Shown here: piece after piece, positions 33,831 through 57,864 of the stretch
How the letters are laid out: the number at the start of each line of letters is the position of its first letter
How positions within the stretch are numbered: position 1 is the first letter of the stretch
From: Chamaecrista fasciculata
Lineage: Eukaryota; Streptophyta; Magnoliopsida; Fabales; Fabaceae
Length of the DNA: 64,000 bases
Assembly: GCA_003254925.1 (NCBI GenBank)
Contig: QANZ01031629.1
Location: 62,001 to 126,000 of the forward strand
Direction: 5' to 3'
Translations under genes and position numbers: made by a program
The notes under the pieces: model-generated
The model's input: only the letters and a program-made list of their open reading frames with translations
Database searches by the model: none
What the model was told of the DNA's origin: nothing

Positions 33831-34975
33831 AAAAAAAACAAAATGTTTCTTTTGACAACAGAAAACATTATTTTATTTTGTTTTATTCTGCTTGCAAGTA
33901 CTATCACATGTAAAGCATTACCAGAAGCACAGTAAATAAAGAAAAGCCAATCAGAACATTAACTGTCGATTAGACCAATTAAGCAATATAGAATAAGAGG
34001 TAGAAATTTAAGGGAACTATTTGATTAATTGGTCAAATAACAATTAACAAGCTTTGTACTTTATTTTTTTGTTGCTATTCCACAATAATTTGTACTAAAC
34101 GTAATGCATCAAATTTCAAATAATCTATTGAAAGTGTGAAATTGTCGCTTCAAAGGTTGCATAGGTGCCTAAAGAATAAAACAAGGATGTATTCCTAAAT
34201 TTGGCCTGATTAACAATCCAGAGTTCATTTGAGCTTTTATCATTAGACTTTTCAGATGCTATATGATTTATTATAGAATGCTTCAAACACGGATGTTAGC
34301 TAAGCCAAGATACAGTAAAACCTAAGTTTCAAGTGCTGATACTAATTATCATAAAGTAATGTTTTATACGTCTGAGTTCTGACATTAGTGACAAAAACAT
34401 TCACAGTGAATGTTGCAGAGCAATATCAGTACATCACCATATCAAAGCTAAATGCACAATTATTTGGCATCATAAAGAGAAATTAATCTACTTGGTGTAA
34501 GAACAAACAGGGGATGGGTGCAGGAAGTGGTTGGGCAGAGCAATTTTGGTGCTGGTCAACTGGAATAAGCATTATCATAAAAAGTGAATGTCTTGGACAT
34601 CCAATGACCAACGCCAAGTACCTTCTTTGTAGGATTTAATTAGATTTCAGCTTTTTTTTAATTACAATGATATCAGAAACCTATCCAATGAAATTAGGGA
34701 GAGCACCAAGAATTTTACTTTTTTTATATTTGATGTATTAATTGTGGTTGGTCAGCATATTCTTTTAATTCTTCAAGATTAATCTAAATGCAAAAACTCT
34801 ACAAGGACTTGAAATTTTGCATAAAAAAAGTTTCATTGGGGTTTCCTTCCTGTACTTTTATTATTACACACCCTGACCCTATTAACTGTACTTATCATCG
34901 GTACCAACTTCAAGAAAATGGTCAGAATATAATTGCCTTAACTAGACGGTCAGGCAGTCAGCTCTATTAATATTA
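33831..34975 (-). pseudogene. Partial copy of the pseudouridine synthase gene
   Basis: Collinear with 54780-56370 of the intact gene at 53712-57864 but with internal deletions. It includes intron 7 sequence, a piece of exon 7 at about 34588-34620 (minus strand reads 'LQRRYLALVIGCPR') and intron 5/6 sequence ('ctaaatgcaaaaactctaca'). Exons 6 and 8 to the ends are missing, so it cannot be functional. It was carried here by a segmental duplication together with the neighbouring LINE remnant. Confidence 0.85.
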
Positions 34976-35133
34976 CATATAAGATCAAGTTTTTACTATA
35001 TATACATTGCACAAAATGTTATTTTAACAGTAAATTAAAATTATGAGTATGTTATTAGTATACTGTTTTTGACATAAACTAAATCTCAGTACTCAAGAAA
35101 AGAAAAGAAAAACTGTAAGCCTCATCATATCAG

Positions 35134-41426
<6,293 letters not shown>

Positions 41427-42167
41427 ATTTTGTTGCTGATGAATCAGGTTTCTAATTACTATTTTACATAATGCAAGCAACATGGCTCGTTGGAAGGTAA
41501 TAATAAATTATTTAAGTCAACCATGAATGAAAGTCGTCTAGCTCGATCCATCTGCTTGTTTAATTTCCGCAACTATCTGATTTGCAGACTGATCCACTAT
41601 CTTTTGCTCCACTATCTTTTGCTATAGAAAAGTTGAACAAACGTGATCCTCGTCCAAATGTCCAATATCATGTCTCAATTTTTTCCTTTTTATTCTTTCA
41701 TTTATATCCCTTTTTACGTTGTTAGACTAATGTGTAATAGCATCAGTAAGTTTTATAATAAAATTATTAAGTTACGGAATTAGAATATTTTATTTTCTTT
41801 TTATGGATATATAATATAAAGTTAAGGAAAAGTTGAATATTCAAAGAATTGCTTTCTTTGGCCGACACTATGAAAAGTTGAATATTTTTTAAACGGCCAA
41901 TCCAATTTTTGTTATTATATATATTTAATATAAAAGAAGATTTAAACCTATATATGGAATATGGATGTTGAATTTAACGTTAGTGTATGTGAACTTGTGT
42001 TCAAATTCTTGCGAAGAGTACCTTAAATAAAATTGCTTTCATTAAAAGATATCTATAGGAAAAAAAAATTACTCCAAGTCAAACGAAATCGATCTATAAA
42101 AGGAAAATCATCCCCAAAAAATCCAATCGCTTTCCAATATACTGATATAGGTTTATGATAAAATTAA
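41427..42167 (-). promoter_or_regulatory. Upstream region of unit B
   Basis: Immediately upstream of the start codon. A W-box TTGACT (minus strand; AGTCAA at 41515-41520) lies about 90 bp before the ATG, and unit C has TTGACT at 49739-49744, about 80 bp before its ATG. A conserved 'ttttgctata(t)aaaagttga' block occurs near 41617-41635 here and 49835-49855 in unit C; in unit C it is a TATA-like element. WRKY control is inferred from motif conservation and known CRK biology. Confidence 0.45.
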
Positions 42168-42745
42168 GGCAAAACAACCTTTCATGCCCTTAACGTTTGC
42201 GGTGATTTTTAATTATGCCCCTAACGTTTCATTTGTGTCAGTTGTGCCCCCAATGTAAAACGTTAGTTTCAATTATGCCCTCAATTTCAATCATCCACAA
42301 AAAAAAACACCAATTTCGCACGATTTGAGCTCGATTTTGGTCAGATTTCATATAGCTTTTAATTTTCGGACATCACAAACTTGATTCCTTGGATCAATTT
42401 CAAAAATTAAGCTCAAAATAGCCCCAAATCCGAAGAAAATCGGACTCGATGAACCCCAAAAAGGACCAAAACGAAATGCAGCAAAACGAAGCATTTTTCT
42501 CAAAATTTTCATGTGCAAAATGATCCTTAGGAGCCGAAAATGAGTACCCATAAACACATTTATCAAAACAAATTGAAATGAACACGGATCGAAGCTCAAA
42601 AGTTCTGAAAAACGGTACACTAACGAAAATGGGGGCATAATTGAAACTAACATTTCACATTGGGGGTCACAACTGACACAAATGAAACATTAGGGGCATA
42701 ACTGAAAATCACCGTAAACATTAGTGGCAAGAAAAGGTGTTTTCC
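42168..42745. mobile_element. Mutator-type MITE, copy 2
   Basis: 578 bp. Ends are GGCAAAACAACC and GGTGTTTTCC. A 9-bp exact target duplication, TAAAATTAA, lies at 42159-42167 and 42746-42754. The interior is closely similar to copy 1 (5527-6099), including 'aaatgatccttaggagccga'. The homologous upstream block of unit D (8446-8490) lacks it. Confidence 0.9.
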
Positions 42746-42754
42746 TAAAATTAA

Positions 42755-43445
42755 ATAAACAAACCACAGTCAATTATATATATCTTAATTATTACAACTT
42801 AGAACAGACGTATATCCACATTATTGACACGGACTCCAATATGAAAAGAAATGCTTGAATTTCCATTTACATAATTATTTTTAGAGTGACGATTGAATGA
42901 TTTTTCAAATAAATTTAAATTTTTAACTAAACTGTTCGTGTCGATTTGAAGTTGTTATTAATCAAACAGTTAATAATAATTTAGTTAAAGTAAACGAATA
43001 AATAGGTGATTTAGACCGTCAATTTGAATAATTAAGAAGCTTGTTTGTTATTTTTGTTGATTAATTATAAAATTAGAAAAAAAAAATAGTACTTAGAATT
43101 TGAAAGTCAAATTTACAAAATAGATAGAAGAAATGATAAATAAGATTAGAGATTTGAGAGGATAAAATTGAAAAGATTGAGATTTGTAATAGTTAGTCGT
43201 TGACTTAAGTGATAAATTTTTATGATTCAATAAAATATTATAATAAAAAAATAATAACTTTTTATTAAAGATTATCATATATAACATAATAAAAATTATA
43301 AAAAACGGTATATTAATATTAGCGGCATAATTAGTTGGGTTAATTGTATGTCCAAATTGTTAATTACCAAATCATTTAATTTGAATGTATTTTCCAAACC
43401 GAACCACACCACCTATTGTTCGTTTTAGTTTGATTTTATTTCGGT
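42755..43445. other. Intergenic, AT-rich
   Basis: No gene. The first 120 bp continue the shared upstream block of the CRK units (gacacggactccaatatgaa). The rest is AT-rich low-complexity DNA. Confidence 0.5.
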
Positions 43446-43540
43446 TCGAGAAAGTAAGGAAGAGGGATTTGAGGTGAAATAGAGAAGCTATGATCATGTG
43501 AATTCTGGAGTTGTTATTGTTTGATGATTAATTGAATTTC
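43446..43540 (-). pseudogene. Relic 5' end of a gene-A-like CRK
   Basis: About 90 bp match the start-codon region of gene A (29700-29770): shared phrases 'gagggatttgaggtga' and 'tcatgtgaattctggagtt'. On the minus strand it reads 'MIIASLFHLKSLF', a signal-peptide start. Downstream coding is gone; Copia-type sequence follows about 180 bp away. It implies that a second gene-A-like receptor once stood between units B and C. Confidence 0.75.
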
Positions 43541-43719
43541 TATGACAGCAGTCAAAATTTCTGTAAAAAGAAAACATTGGTAATAGATAAGCTGTCAGCA
43601 AAGGCAGTGCTACTAAAACATTTATACGTGTAGTTTATGTAATTGTGACTGAAATGATAAATAAAGTAACAGGAAAATGGGCAAATGGCAGCAACTCTTA
43701 ATTTTATAGCGGCAATTAG

Positions 43720-44560
43720 ACAGTGAAGATTTCGAAAATCCTGCATTATATAGGTCTCTTGCTGGAGCTTTGCAATATGTCACTCTCACTGTCTCACAAT
43801 ACTTGAGATAACTTTTTCTGTCAACAAAATTTACAAATTTATGAAGAATCCTACGCTGTCACACTAGAATGCTTTGAAGAGAATACTAAGATACTTAAGT
43901 GGAACTCTTCACTTTGGTCTGCATCTAAAGAAATCCCCTGCTATAAACATAGTTTCCTTATGTGACTCAGACTGGGCTTCAAACATTGATGCCTCTAGAG
44001 GATGTGTTTTTCTTGGATCAAATCCAGTTATTCGGCAATCCTAGAAGCAACAAAACCGTGTCAAGATCAAGTGCAGAAGCAGAATATCGAAGTTTAGCAA
44101 CTATCTACACTGATATCATGTGGCTCCAGTTATTACTAAGTGAGCTTCATATTAAAACAACTCATACTCCAGTCATCCATTGTGACAACCTCAGCACAGT
44201 TCTTCTAGCTGCCAACCAAGTGCTTCATTATTGTAGAACCAAACATATGGAGATAGACTTTTATTTTGTAAGGGACCAAATAATAGCCAAGAAAGTACAT
44301 GTTCACCATATACCAGCTGCTGAACAGATTGCAGACACACTAACCAAAGCTGTTTCTAATCCTCCATTCCTTAGTTTAGGACCAAACTTATGTGGAAAAC
44401 ATTGCACCTTATATTCAGCTGCATTTCAGTTGCATAGTCTGTTATGGTAGTTATAGCTTTCTCTTTGTGTATAAATACTTAGCCATTGTACAGTTTATCA
44501 ATTCAATTCAATCGCATTCATTCAGTTTCATAATTCTGACTTCTGAGTTTTCCTTTCACT
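43720..44560 (+). mobile_element. Ty1/Copia 3' fragment
   Basis: Broken fossil. The plus strand encodes the end of Copia RT ('ALYRSLAGALQYV') and RNase H with 'SRSSAEAEYRSLA', 'HCDNLSTVLLAANQV', 'RTKHMEIDFYFVRD' and 'IPAAEQIADTLTKA'. Part of an LTR-like region follows (about 44440-44560), with TATA-like 'gtgtataaatactta'. The 5' LTR, gag and most of pol are missing, and a few breaks are present. Confidence 0.85.
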
Positions 44561-44863
44561 ATGCCTGCGAGATTAAAAAAAAAAAATTGTCAAGTAATTG
44601 TGAATAAGAAACAAAAAAGGAGGAAGGAGAAAGGAGCAAAAGATACTACTATTCCATTCTGGATCTCCGAAATTGATGAAGTTTTTACAATATACACACA
44701 TTGCACAAAACATTTTGACAATAAATTAAAATTATGAGTTCATATGGTATTATATTATATAAACTAAATCCATACCATACTGTTTTTGACAAACAAAATC
44801 TCACTTCTCAAAAAAAAATCTCACTTCTCAAGAAAAAAAAAACTGTAAGCCTCATCATACTAG

Positions 44864-49659
<4,796 letters not shown>

Positions 49660-51260
49660 AGTTTGTTGCTGAATCAGGTTTCTGTTCTGCTCACCATTTT
49701 ACATTATGGCTCCTTGGAAGATAACTTATTACTTAATAAGTCAATCATGCATGAAAGTCGTCTAGCTCCATCTACATCTTTCTCTAACTTAAAAGTTGCA
49801 TTCTTTGACCCACACTACATAGTGCTCCACTATCTTTTGCTATATAAAAGTTGAAGAAACGTAACGTGATCAATACCATATATCATGTCACAAATATTTC
49901 TTTTACTTTTTATCTTTTTATGAACGGCAACAACATGGTGAACAGAGACAACTGTGATGAACAGCAGCAGCCAGTCAGCCACAGAAATGAATCGACGGCA
50001 ACAATGAAAGTTGAAGTCCAAAATTGCAGGCAACATTGGGAATAATGGAAAGAGGCTGAAAACACAGGATGATGGCAATGAATCAAGCTGAAATTGCAGT
50101 TTTGGAGGAAAAGTTTGGGTGGAAAATGCACAAAAATTAGGTGGGACACGTGGCACAATTTGGAGCTTCAGATTTGATCGATGGCTTGTATACTTGGACA
50201 GCAAAGACAACAGGGAAAAAGCACGGCAGAGGATCCGCAGCCTGAGAGGCTAAACAAATTCCACAGTCAATACACAATCAATATCTTATCACAACTTGGA
50301 ACATCAATCCGACATTATGGACAAGGACTCCCACTATATAAAAAGAAATTGCTAAATAAGGTTTTTCCACGTACTATATCACGTAATGCATGGAAGATAA
50401 CTTAAGTTCAACTATAAAATCAATCATGAATGTCTTCTCCGTCTATATCTTTCCCTAACTAGCTTTACGAATTGTGCTCCACACTACACTACATAACAGT
50501 ATGAATTGTGTAAGAATTACGATGCTTATATACAGAGAAGCTATGGAAAACAGATCTATATAAGTATCTAGCAAACTCACTAACTAACAACTATTCTGCT
50601 CATTAACAGAATGTAACCACAACTCACGCGACACTATTCTCTAATACTCCACCATCTTTTGTTATCAATAAGATAAAGTAACGTGGTTCTCGTCCGATAC
50701 CATATATAATGTCTCAAATATTTCTTTTTATTCCTATCTATCTATTGATCCCTTTTATACGGTTTAATCAATGACTAATAAAAGATCTCATAATAAGAAT
50801 AAAGTTCTCTCAACAAAAAATTCCTCAATAACATTCGATCTCAAATTTATCGATAAGAGTTAGAATGTTAAATTTCTTTTACGTAGGTACTTATTACTAT
50901 AATGATTAATTTATAATTAACCAAAAAGCTTGGTGTATACAATTAACTTTTTTTTTTTTAACAAAGACGGCGTATAGTGTATACAATTAACTTGACAAAT
51001 TAAAAAATATGATAAAAAAAAGTTGAGCATTTTTTAAAAAATCAATTTTTTCCCTCTATATATAATATAAAAGAATATTTTGCATCAAGTCAAACAAAAT
51101 CATTAAAATAGATCATCAACGGAAATCCAAACCCTTTGCAATAATATATATATAGGGTTATGAGAAACTGAAATCATTGACGTTTCTTTTAAGGTTTTCA
51201 GTCTCTGAACTCTGCTGTCATCCGCTTTTAATGAATTATACCCACTTTTATATTAAAAAA
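49660..51260. promoter_or_regulatory. Upstream region of unit C
   Basis: Close to the start are W-box cores TTGACT (minus, 49739-49744) and TTGACC (plus, 49805-49810) and a TATA-like ctatataaaag (about 49839-49849), roughly 185 bp before the ATG. A further copy of the shared CRK upstream block lies near 50290-50360 (actcccactatataaaaaga). The remainder to 51260 is AT-rich with no gene; the short ORFs at 49830-50210 have no recognisable homology. Confidence 0.45.
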
Positions 51261-51261
51261 A

Positions 51262-52100
51262 ATGTTGAAGGCTCAAGTTGGTCCTATATCTTTGCTTCAA
51301 AGCTCATTTTAGTCCATTCTCTTTCATAATGTTCAATTAGTCATATATGTTTCTATTGTAGTTCACTTTGGTTTCAAACAATTAAATAATGGTCATATCT
51401 CTCTCGTTTCAAATTCAAATGCGACTAGTCTAGAGCTATGAGTTGCTTTTGACGAGTATTTCTACCTACTTAGGCTATAAACTAACAAAGTCAAATCGAG
51501 TCCACAATGCGAGTCACTCATTTCACGGTCAAACAAACAAAATTAGTTTTGTATATCTTATTTCTAGTCTAAATAAGATGAGATCGAAGTTACCTATTAC
51601 TTTTGACGAGTTCTTTTTCTACCTATACTTGAGACTGTCAACAATGAAGTCAAATCGGGCCTGAAAGTAAGTTTGAGGCCAAAAGGTAAAAAATTGGTCT
51701 TAAACACACTTCAGACCCAATTTGACCTCATTTATTGACAATCTCCACTAGATAAAAAAAAAAATTGTCAAGAGTAACTCGTAACAACGACTCGTCGCAG
51801 TCAAACTTAAAATAAGAGATATATAACCAACTTTACTTGTTAAATCGTGGAACGAACAACCCACTTTTCAAATTTGATTTGACTTTGTTTGTTTACAACC
51901 CCATATGGATAGAGAAACACTCATAAAAAGGAACTCGTAATTTTGTACTCATTGCATTCGAATTTAAAATTCAAGAGATATGATCATATTTAATAGTTTG
52001 GTACCAAAATGAACCACTATAAAAATATATAAGATCAATTTAAAAATTCTTTAAAATAAAAGGCCAAAATAAACTTTAAAATAGAATATAGAATCAATCT
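51262..52100. repeat. Imperfect fold-back element
   Basis: The left arm has 'gtagttcactttggtttcaa' and 'ggtcatatctctctcgtttc'; the right arm has the diverged complement ('gagatatgatcatatttaat', 'ggtaccaaaatgaaccact'). The centre repeats 'acgagtt/actcgt' motifs. It is an old non-autonomous element related to those at 1-660 and 4960-5470. Confidence 0.45.
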
Positions 52101-52146
52101 AAACAATCGACCTATAAAAAAAAATTAAACAAACCACAATTCAAAT

Positions 52147-52762
52147 TACGGGTGTTTAGCAATTCGGGCCAACCCGCCAAAACTAACTCACCCCGCAAGT
52201 TAGGGTTGGCGTGTATGGGCTGGCAAGTTGATTTAGTTTGAAATTTTTCAGCCCGCGATAGTTTGGGTTGAGTTGCGGGTTTTAAAATTTTGAACCCACT
52301 TAATCCAACTTAACCTGCGAATCCATCATTTATTTTGTTTTATTTTTTAATTTAATATATACATAAATAAATAATAGTTAATATAAATATATAATACAGA
52401 TGACTCTTAAACTACCCTTCCCCCTTAGCCTTAACACTACATTAGTAACTTCACCTTAAATTAATCAAGTTTAGCTTGGATATGCCAATTTCAAGCTTCT
52501 TCAAATAAGTATATACAACTTTCAATCATGATAATAAGAAAAGTTTTCAAAAAAATTCAATATAAAAGAATTAAAAAAAATCGTAAAATCAAGTATATTT
52601 TTAAAAAAGCAAATTGTTCTGCATATTGAAGTAGACCAGCCCATCCAACCCAACCCAACCCAGTGTTATTTGATTTGCTGAAAAATACTTTTTTTCAAAA
52701 TCCAACCCAAATTAACTTGCTTTATAAAAAATACAGCCCAAACCAACCCAGAAACACCCCTA
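52147..52762. mobile_element. hAT-type non-autonomous element
   Basis: 616 bp with ends TACGGGTGTTTAG and AAACACCCCTA. Flanking 8-mers ATTCAAAT and GTTCATAT agree at 6 of 8 positions. The interior has 'aacccgc' and 'gggttg' phrases. It splits a copy of the CRK upstream block, which resumes at 52770 (cttatcacaactt), as in unit C near 50285. Confidence 0.75.
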
Positions 52763-53711
52763 GTTCATATCTTATCACAACTTAAAAGAAATTATTAAAT
52801 TGCCTTTTCCACAATTATTGACACAGATTCCACTATATGAAAAGAAATGATTGAATTGCCATTTCCACAATTATTTTTCCACTTTCTTTTTTTCTCTCAC
52901 TTTTTTCTTTTCTCTTTTGTGGTTTCCCTTCTCTACCCCCTTTTGCTTCTTCGGTAAAGAAAACTCCGGGGCATCTTTCCTCGCCACGTTTTCCCTTCTG
53001 GTTTCTGTTTTCTCCTCACTGTCAGTAGATAACACTCTAAGAGGGAAGTACATTGAATTTCTTTCGAATTTAATTTATTTTTCATAAAAACCAGTTTATC
53101 TTCCTATTAATGATGTCTAAACCGTTTTATATTTAAAAAAAATCTTGAGAAACTAATGAATATATGTTTATTGTTTAACATTAAGGCACAAAAAACTAAA
53201 TTAAAAAGCAAATTAAAACTACATTTAGATTGAAGATTAAGGAGGAGAAGGGAAGGGAGTGGAAGAGGTGTGAGACCTCTTCCCCTTATTTGAAAAGTAA
53301 GAAATTGGAGGGGAAGATAAGGAGAGATTAATTTTTAATCCCTCATTCTACTCTACTTTCATAAATTCTAAATATCCCAAATTGAGGTATTTTGGAAGGT
53401 CCAAACAAAAGGAAGGGTTATGAAGTCTTAACCTTCCCTTCTCCTCTCTCCTCTTTCTAATTGCCAAACACACTCTAAATGTGTTAAAGTAAAGGAACCC
53501 AACTCACTGCAGGTTGACTTACCATAAGTTATGGATTAAATGAAATGACTCACGTAAATTAAGTCAGTTTGGCTTACTGGGAAAATCTCTCAAGAAACCC
53601 AAATTGTATTTGGTGACTTGTGTGCACCAAACAAGTAGTAAATCAACTCAGATAGAAGAAATCTAATTGAATCAAATGAATCAGAAAATCTATAACCTTT
53701 TTAGTGGTCAA
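52763..53711. other. Intergenic between CRK block and pseudouridine synthase gene
   Basis: It begins with an orphan fourth copy of the CRK upstream block (gattccactatatgaaaaga near 52826). A MITE-like unit at about 53221-53481 has inverted ends 'acatttagatt' and 'ctctaaatgt' and a purine/pyrimidine-rich middle. No gene. Confidence 0.5.
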
Positions 53712-56700
53712 TCAGGACTTCATGAGATCCCAACTTCTTTGCATGTATGGAGGCAAGGGTGCGACAAACTCGAGGCTTTCTACATCTGAAAGATCATAGT
53801 CGGAAGAAGACTGCACATTTTGCAGTGCCTGAGATACATTGGGCAAGACTATATGCTTACAATGAAGATGTAAACGAGGATGCTTCTCAGAGATACTGCC
53901 CTTGTTCATATTGAGGCCAAAGGGGAGTGTTTTTTCATCAAGAAGCTCCTCACTTACGCCCTCTGAATTTGGCAACTCAAAATGGTTCCATCTCCTATGG
54001 GCTTGCCATCCATACTTGTAGTCCCCAACTATTGGGGTTCCTAACACCTCAGCACAGTGGACGCGAAGCTAAGGCACAAGCACATGATTTATTAGATTGG
54101 CCATTCTGTTGATTCTTGTGAATTAATAATTATTAGTTTAGGTTTCTTTTACCTGGTGTTTTCTGCCAGTTAACGGGGATAGCTCCAGCCATGTGTAACC
54201 TGCACGATTAGCAGAGGCATAGGTACTAGTCACTAAATCAAGAAGGCTTTAGGAAGCAATTTTAGCAGAAAAACTTGACAAGTAAAAGGAGAAAAGGTCA
54301 TATATATCAAATTTCATTTTAGGCTTGCAAGGGCTATACATTCAAAATATCACTGCGTGCGGTTGTAAGTGACCCCCAATGCAAATTACAATTTATTTAT
54401 TTTTTCAAAAGAGGTAAGTTAATCTAAAGCAACCTCTAAAGGAAAGGAGATACATTAAATATCAAAATTTTAAGTGACAGTGACCTTCATAACTAACCGT
54501 GTGATGATGATCCTATCACTCGGTACTCTGTAATTGCATGCTGTGATGATAGTTCTGAAGAGTTGTCTATAATAGTAATTCGATCAGATTTCCCATTGTC
54601 CACCACCACCTGAAACCGAATCAAGGATTGAACATTTCATTATACAGGAAACTTTATTTAATATCCATATATTTTAGTGCTGGGAAGCAAATCTGATTGT
54701 GTACAGTTAATTGTTGGAACTGACTATCTGCAAAAGCCTAAGCATTCACGTAATACCAGCAAATTGGTGTTTCTCCAAAAATGATACTTCTTTTGACAAC
54801 AAAAAACATCATTTTACTTTGTTTTATTCTGCTTGCAAGTACTAACATATGTAAAGCATTACCAGAAACGCAGTAAATAAAGAAGAGCCAATCAGATCTT
54901 TAACTACCAATTAGACCAATTAAGCAATAGAATATAGAGGTAGAACTTTAAGCGAACTATTTGATCAATTGGTCAAACAACAATTAACAAGCTTTGTACA
55001 TTTTTTTTTTTTTTTGCTATTCCACAATAATAATGTACTAACCATAATTCATCAAATTTCAAATAATCTATTGAAAAAGTGTGAAATTGTCACTTCAAAG
55101 GTTGCATAGGTACCTAAAGAATAAAACAAGGATGTATTCCTAAATTTGGCCAGATTAATAATCCAGAGTTCATTTGAGCTTTTAGCATTAGACTTTTCAG
55201 ATGCTATATGTTTTATCATAAAAAATGTTTTATATGTCTGAGTTCTGACATGAGTGACAAAAACATTCACAGTGAATGTTACAGAGCAATATCTGTACGT
55301 CACCATATCAAAGCTAAATGCACAACTATTTGGCATCATAAAGACAAATTAATCAACTCAGTCTAAGACCAAACAGGGGATGGGTGCAGGAAGTGCTTGG
55401 GCAGAGCAATTTTGGTGCTGGCCAACTGGAAGGAGAATTCTCATAAAAAGTGAATGGATAAAGATATCATCCAACCTTACCCAGTGAAGCATTAACCAAC
55501 CCCTTTGGACGTCTTGGACATCCAATGACCAACGCCAAGTACCTCCTTTGTAGGATTCTCTTTTCCTTGCCAATCTATATATGATGAAATGCCAGCTGGT
55601 CAGGGAAAAGAAAACACAACACCAATGCAACTTGAGATTATGGCCATAGAGGAGCAATGCTCAGAAGGAATTGCGAACATGTAAGGCAGATGGTGAAAAT
55701 AAGCACAAACATAAAATGAAGAACAAGAGGTATCACTTACATCATCAGATGCCCTGGAAGTTTTCTCCCGGAATATGGAATGAAGAATTGTAGCACTTGT
55801 CTGCGTCCTTCCCATTACCAGAATGCCAGTACAATCTCTGTCTAGTCTGTGCACCTAATATACAGTACAGCTCAAATATCAACCCAATAGCTAGATTTTT
55901 TTTATATCCAAGCAACCACCAATCAATTTTAAAGACAATCAAACTGGTTTCATTGAAGTTTTAGCTTGGGAACAATGAGAGGGGCTGCAATAATTAATTA
56001 GATTTCAACGTTTTTTTTAACTACAATGATAAACCTTTCTAGAATCACAGAAACCTATCCAATGAATTAGGGAGAGCACCAAGAATTTTACTTTTTTCTA
56101 TATTTGATGTATTGTTTGTGATTGGTCAGCATATTCTATTAATTCTTCAAGATTAATCTAAATGCAACAACTCTACGAGGACATGAAACTTTACATGAAA
56201 AAAATAACTTTTGGCGGTTCCTTCCTGTTCTTTTATTATTTCCCACCCTGGCCCCATTAACTGTACTTATAGCACCAATGTTATACAAAAATTAATTGCA
56301 ATGAAGGAAGCTTATAATTGGTACCAATTTCAGAAAACGGCCAGAATATAATTGTCTTAACTAGACGGAATGAATCATAATATAGACATCACAATGAGAA
56401 CAAAATTACAAACTCAATCATGAACTTACCAGCCGTGGGGCTTCTGAGTATTCATAAGTTAAACATGCAGCAGCTACTTCATCTAAACTTTGGCTGATAT
56501 TAATGCCACCCTATTTAAAGAGAGACGTAATCCACATGTAAGCAATGATCACTGAAGTGCAGCATACCAAAGAAAATCAACAAGGAGCATCAGAATAGTT
56601 ACCTGCACAGGCATCCCTGGAGGTTTATTCAGAACAAGGATGGCAGGATCCTAAATTTTTCAGAAAGCATATAAATATAAAATTACATACTGAGGAAAAG

Positions 56701-57864
56701 ATTGTCTGAAATAACAAAGAACAAGAGTTAAAGTTGAAAACCTTATACAACACAAGGCTGTGGATGAAGTTCATTTCTTTGGCAGTAATATCAGATTTAT
56801 GTTTCTTAGCCGGCGTCTCCTTAACAGTAACAGGAAGAAAGATACGGTCTCCTAAGTTCATTGTATCCTTAGCTGCCACCTTCAATTAATTTTCATGCAT
56901 CATATGTGAATAACCTTCATATCATCGGAAAAGGATGGGAAACCAAAACAAATATGTTTTTTAGTATAAGAATTTGATAAAATGATCGGGTACCCTTTTG
57001 AGTCTATGTTTGTGTGCTTGTGTTTCTATTGTGTTGTTCTCCACAGCAGCAGATTCTCTCCGAACCTGGAGTAAAGCACAGAACAGCAAATGATTTGACA
57101 GCAGAAATGCAGACATAATGTTTTCCATTGAAAAACATTATATATCCAAGTTTTCAAAAGGAAGAGAGCTCCCAATTCTTATATATTGTCCATGGGAAGA
57201 AAATTCAAAAACTTCAATATTTTCCTTCCATAATTAGAGAGAAGATGCCCTAGGTCCCTGAGCCATGGAGGAACAGGGAAATATTTTTAATCCATCAAAT
57301 CCTATAATCTTGTTATTAGAACAAAAGTCAATGACATAATTCATTGGTGACATAAAAACTCACTTCAGGATGTAAAACCCTAAAAACCTTAATAATTTAT
57401 TATGATTAAACTTCTATCATCCACAAAACTAACATTGTCAGCAAGTTATGATCGCTCACACGACCAAGGGTAAACAACTATCAAGCAAAGCAATAAACCT
57501 GTCGAAGACGAAAGAGCTTCTGCACAAGGCTTCTGGGTAGGTCGGGGCAACACCGAAGAACCCATTTGAGTGCAGTAATCGTGGGGGTCACTAAAACGCC
57601 ACGTTTCACTTGGGAATGGCATTGGGATAGTTCCTTTCCAAGATCGGAGCTGTTAATGGTGGCAGTGAAAGGAGGAAGAGTGAGCCATTTGGCGTCGTTC
57701 TTTTGCGTCTTGGCTTCTTTAAAAGAATCGACGGTATTGGAAGAGTAGCAACGATTATGGCATGATCCTAGGCCACATAAGTTGAGGCATGATCTGAAAT
57801 GGGTTGCAGAAGATGCCGCCGGCGAAAGGTGTCTGATGAGGCGGAGGTATATGAGGTCTCCCAT
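53712..57864 (-). CDS. RNA pseudouridine synthase (RluA family, mitochondrial type)
   Basis: Ten exons: 57864-57499, 57065-56994, 56879-56742, 56650-56603, 56510-56430, 55854-55741, 55565-55476, 54609-54498, 54199-54153 and 54068-53712; 1425 nt, 474 residues, all in phase. The exon 7 donor is AAG|GT rather than the nearby G|GTAAGG, because only the former keeps frame into 'VVVDNGKSDR'. The N-terminus is Arg/Ser-rich and poor in acidic residues, like a mitochondrial presequence. Near residues 95-165 lies an S4-like region ('LVQKLFRLRQVR', 'LGDRIFLPV'). The catalytic RluA motif is 'HRLDRDCTGILVMG', with the active-site Asp at about 240; further blocks are 'NKPPGMPVQ', 'RRYLALVIG', 'WLELSPLTGRKHQ' and 'RVHCAEVLGTPIVGDYKYG'. 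It isomerises uridine to pseudouridine in organellar RNA (family knowledge). It best resembles Arabidopsis RNA pseudouridine synthases 3/4. Confidence 0.93.
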
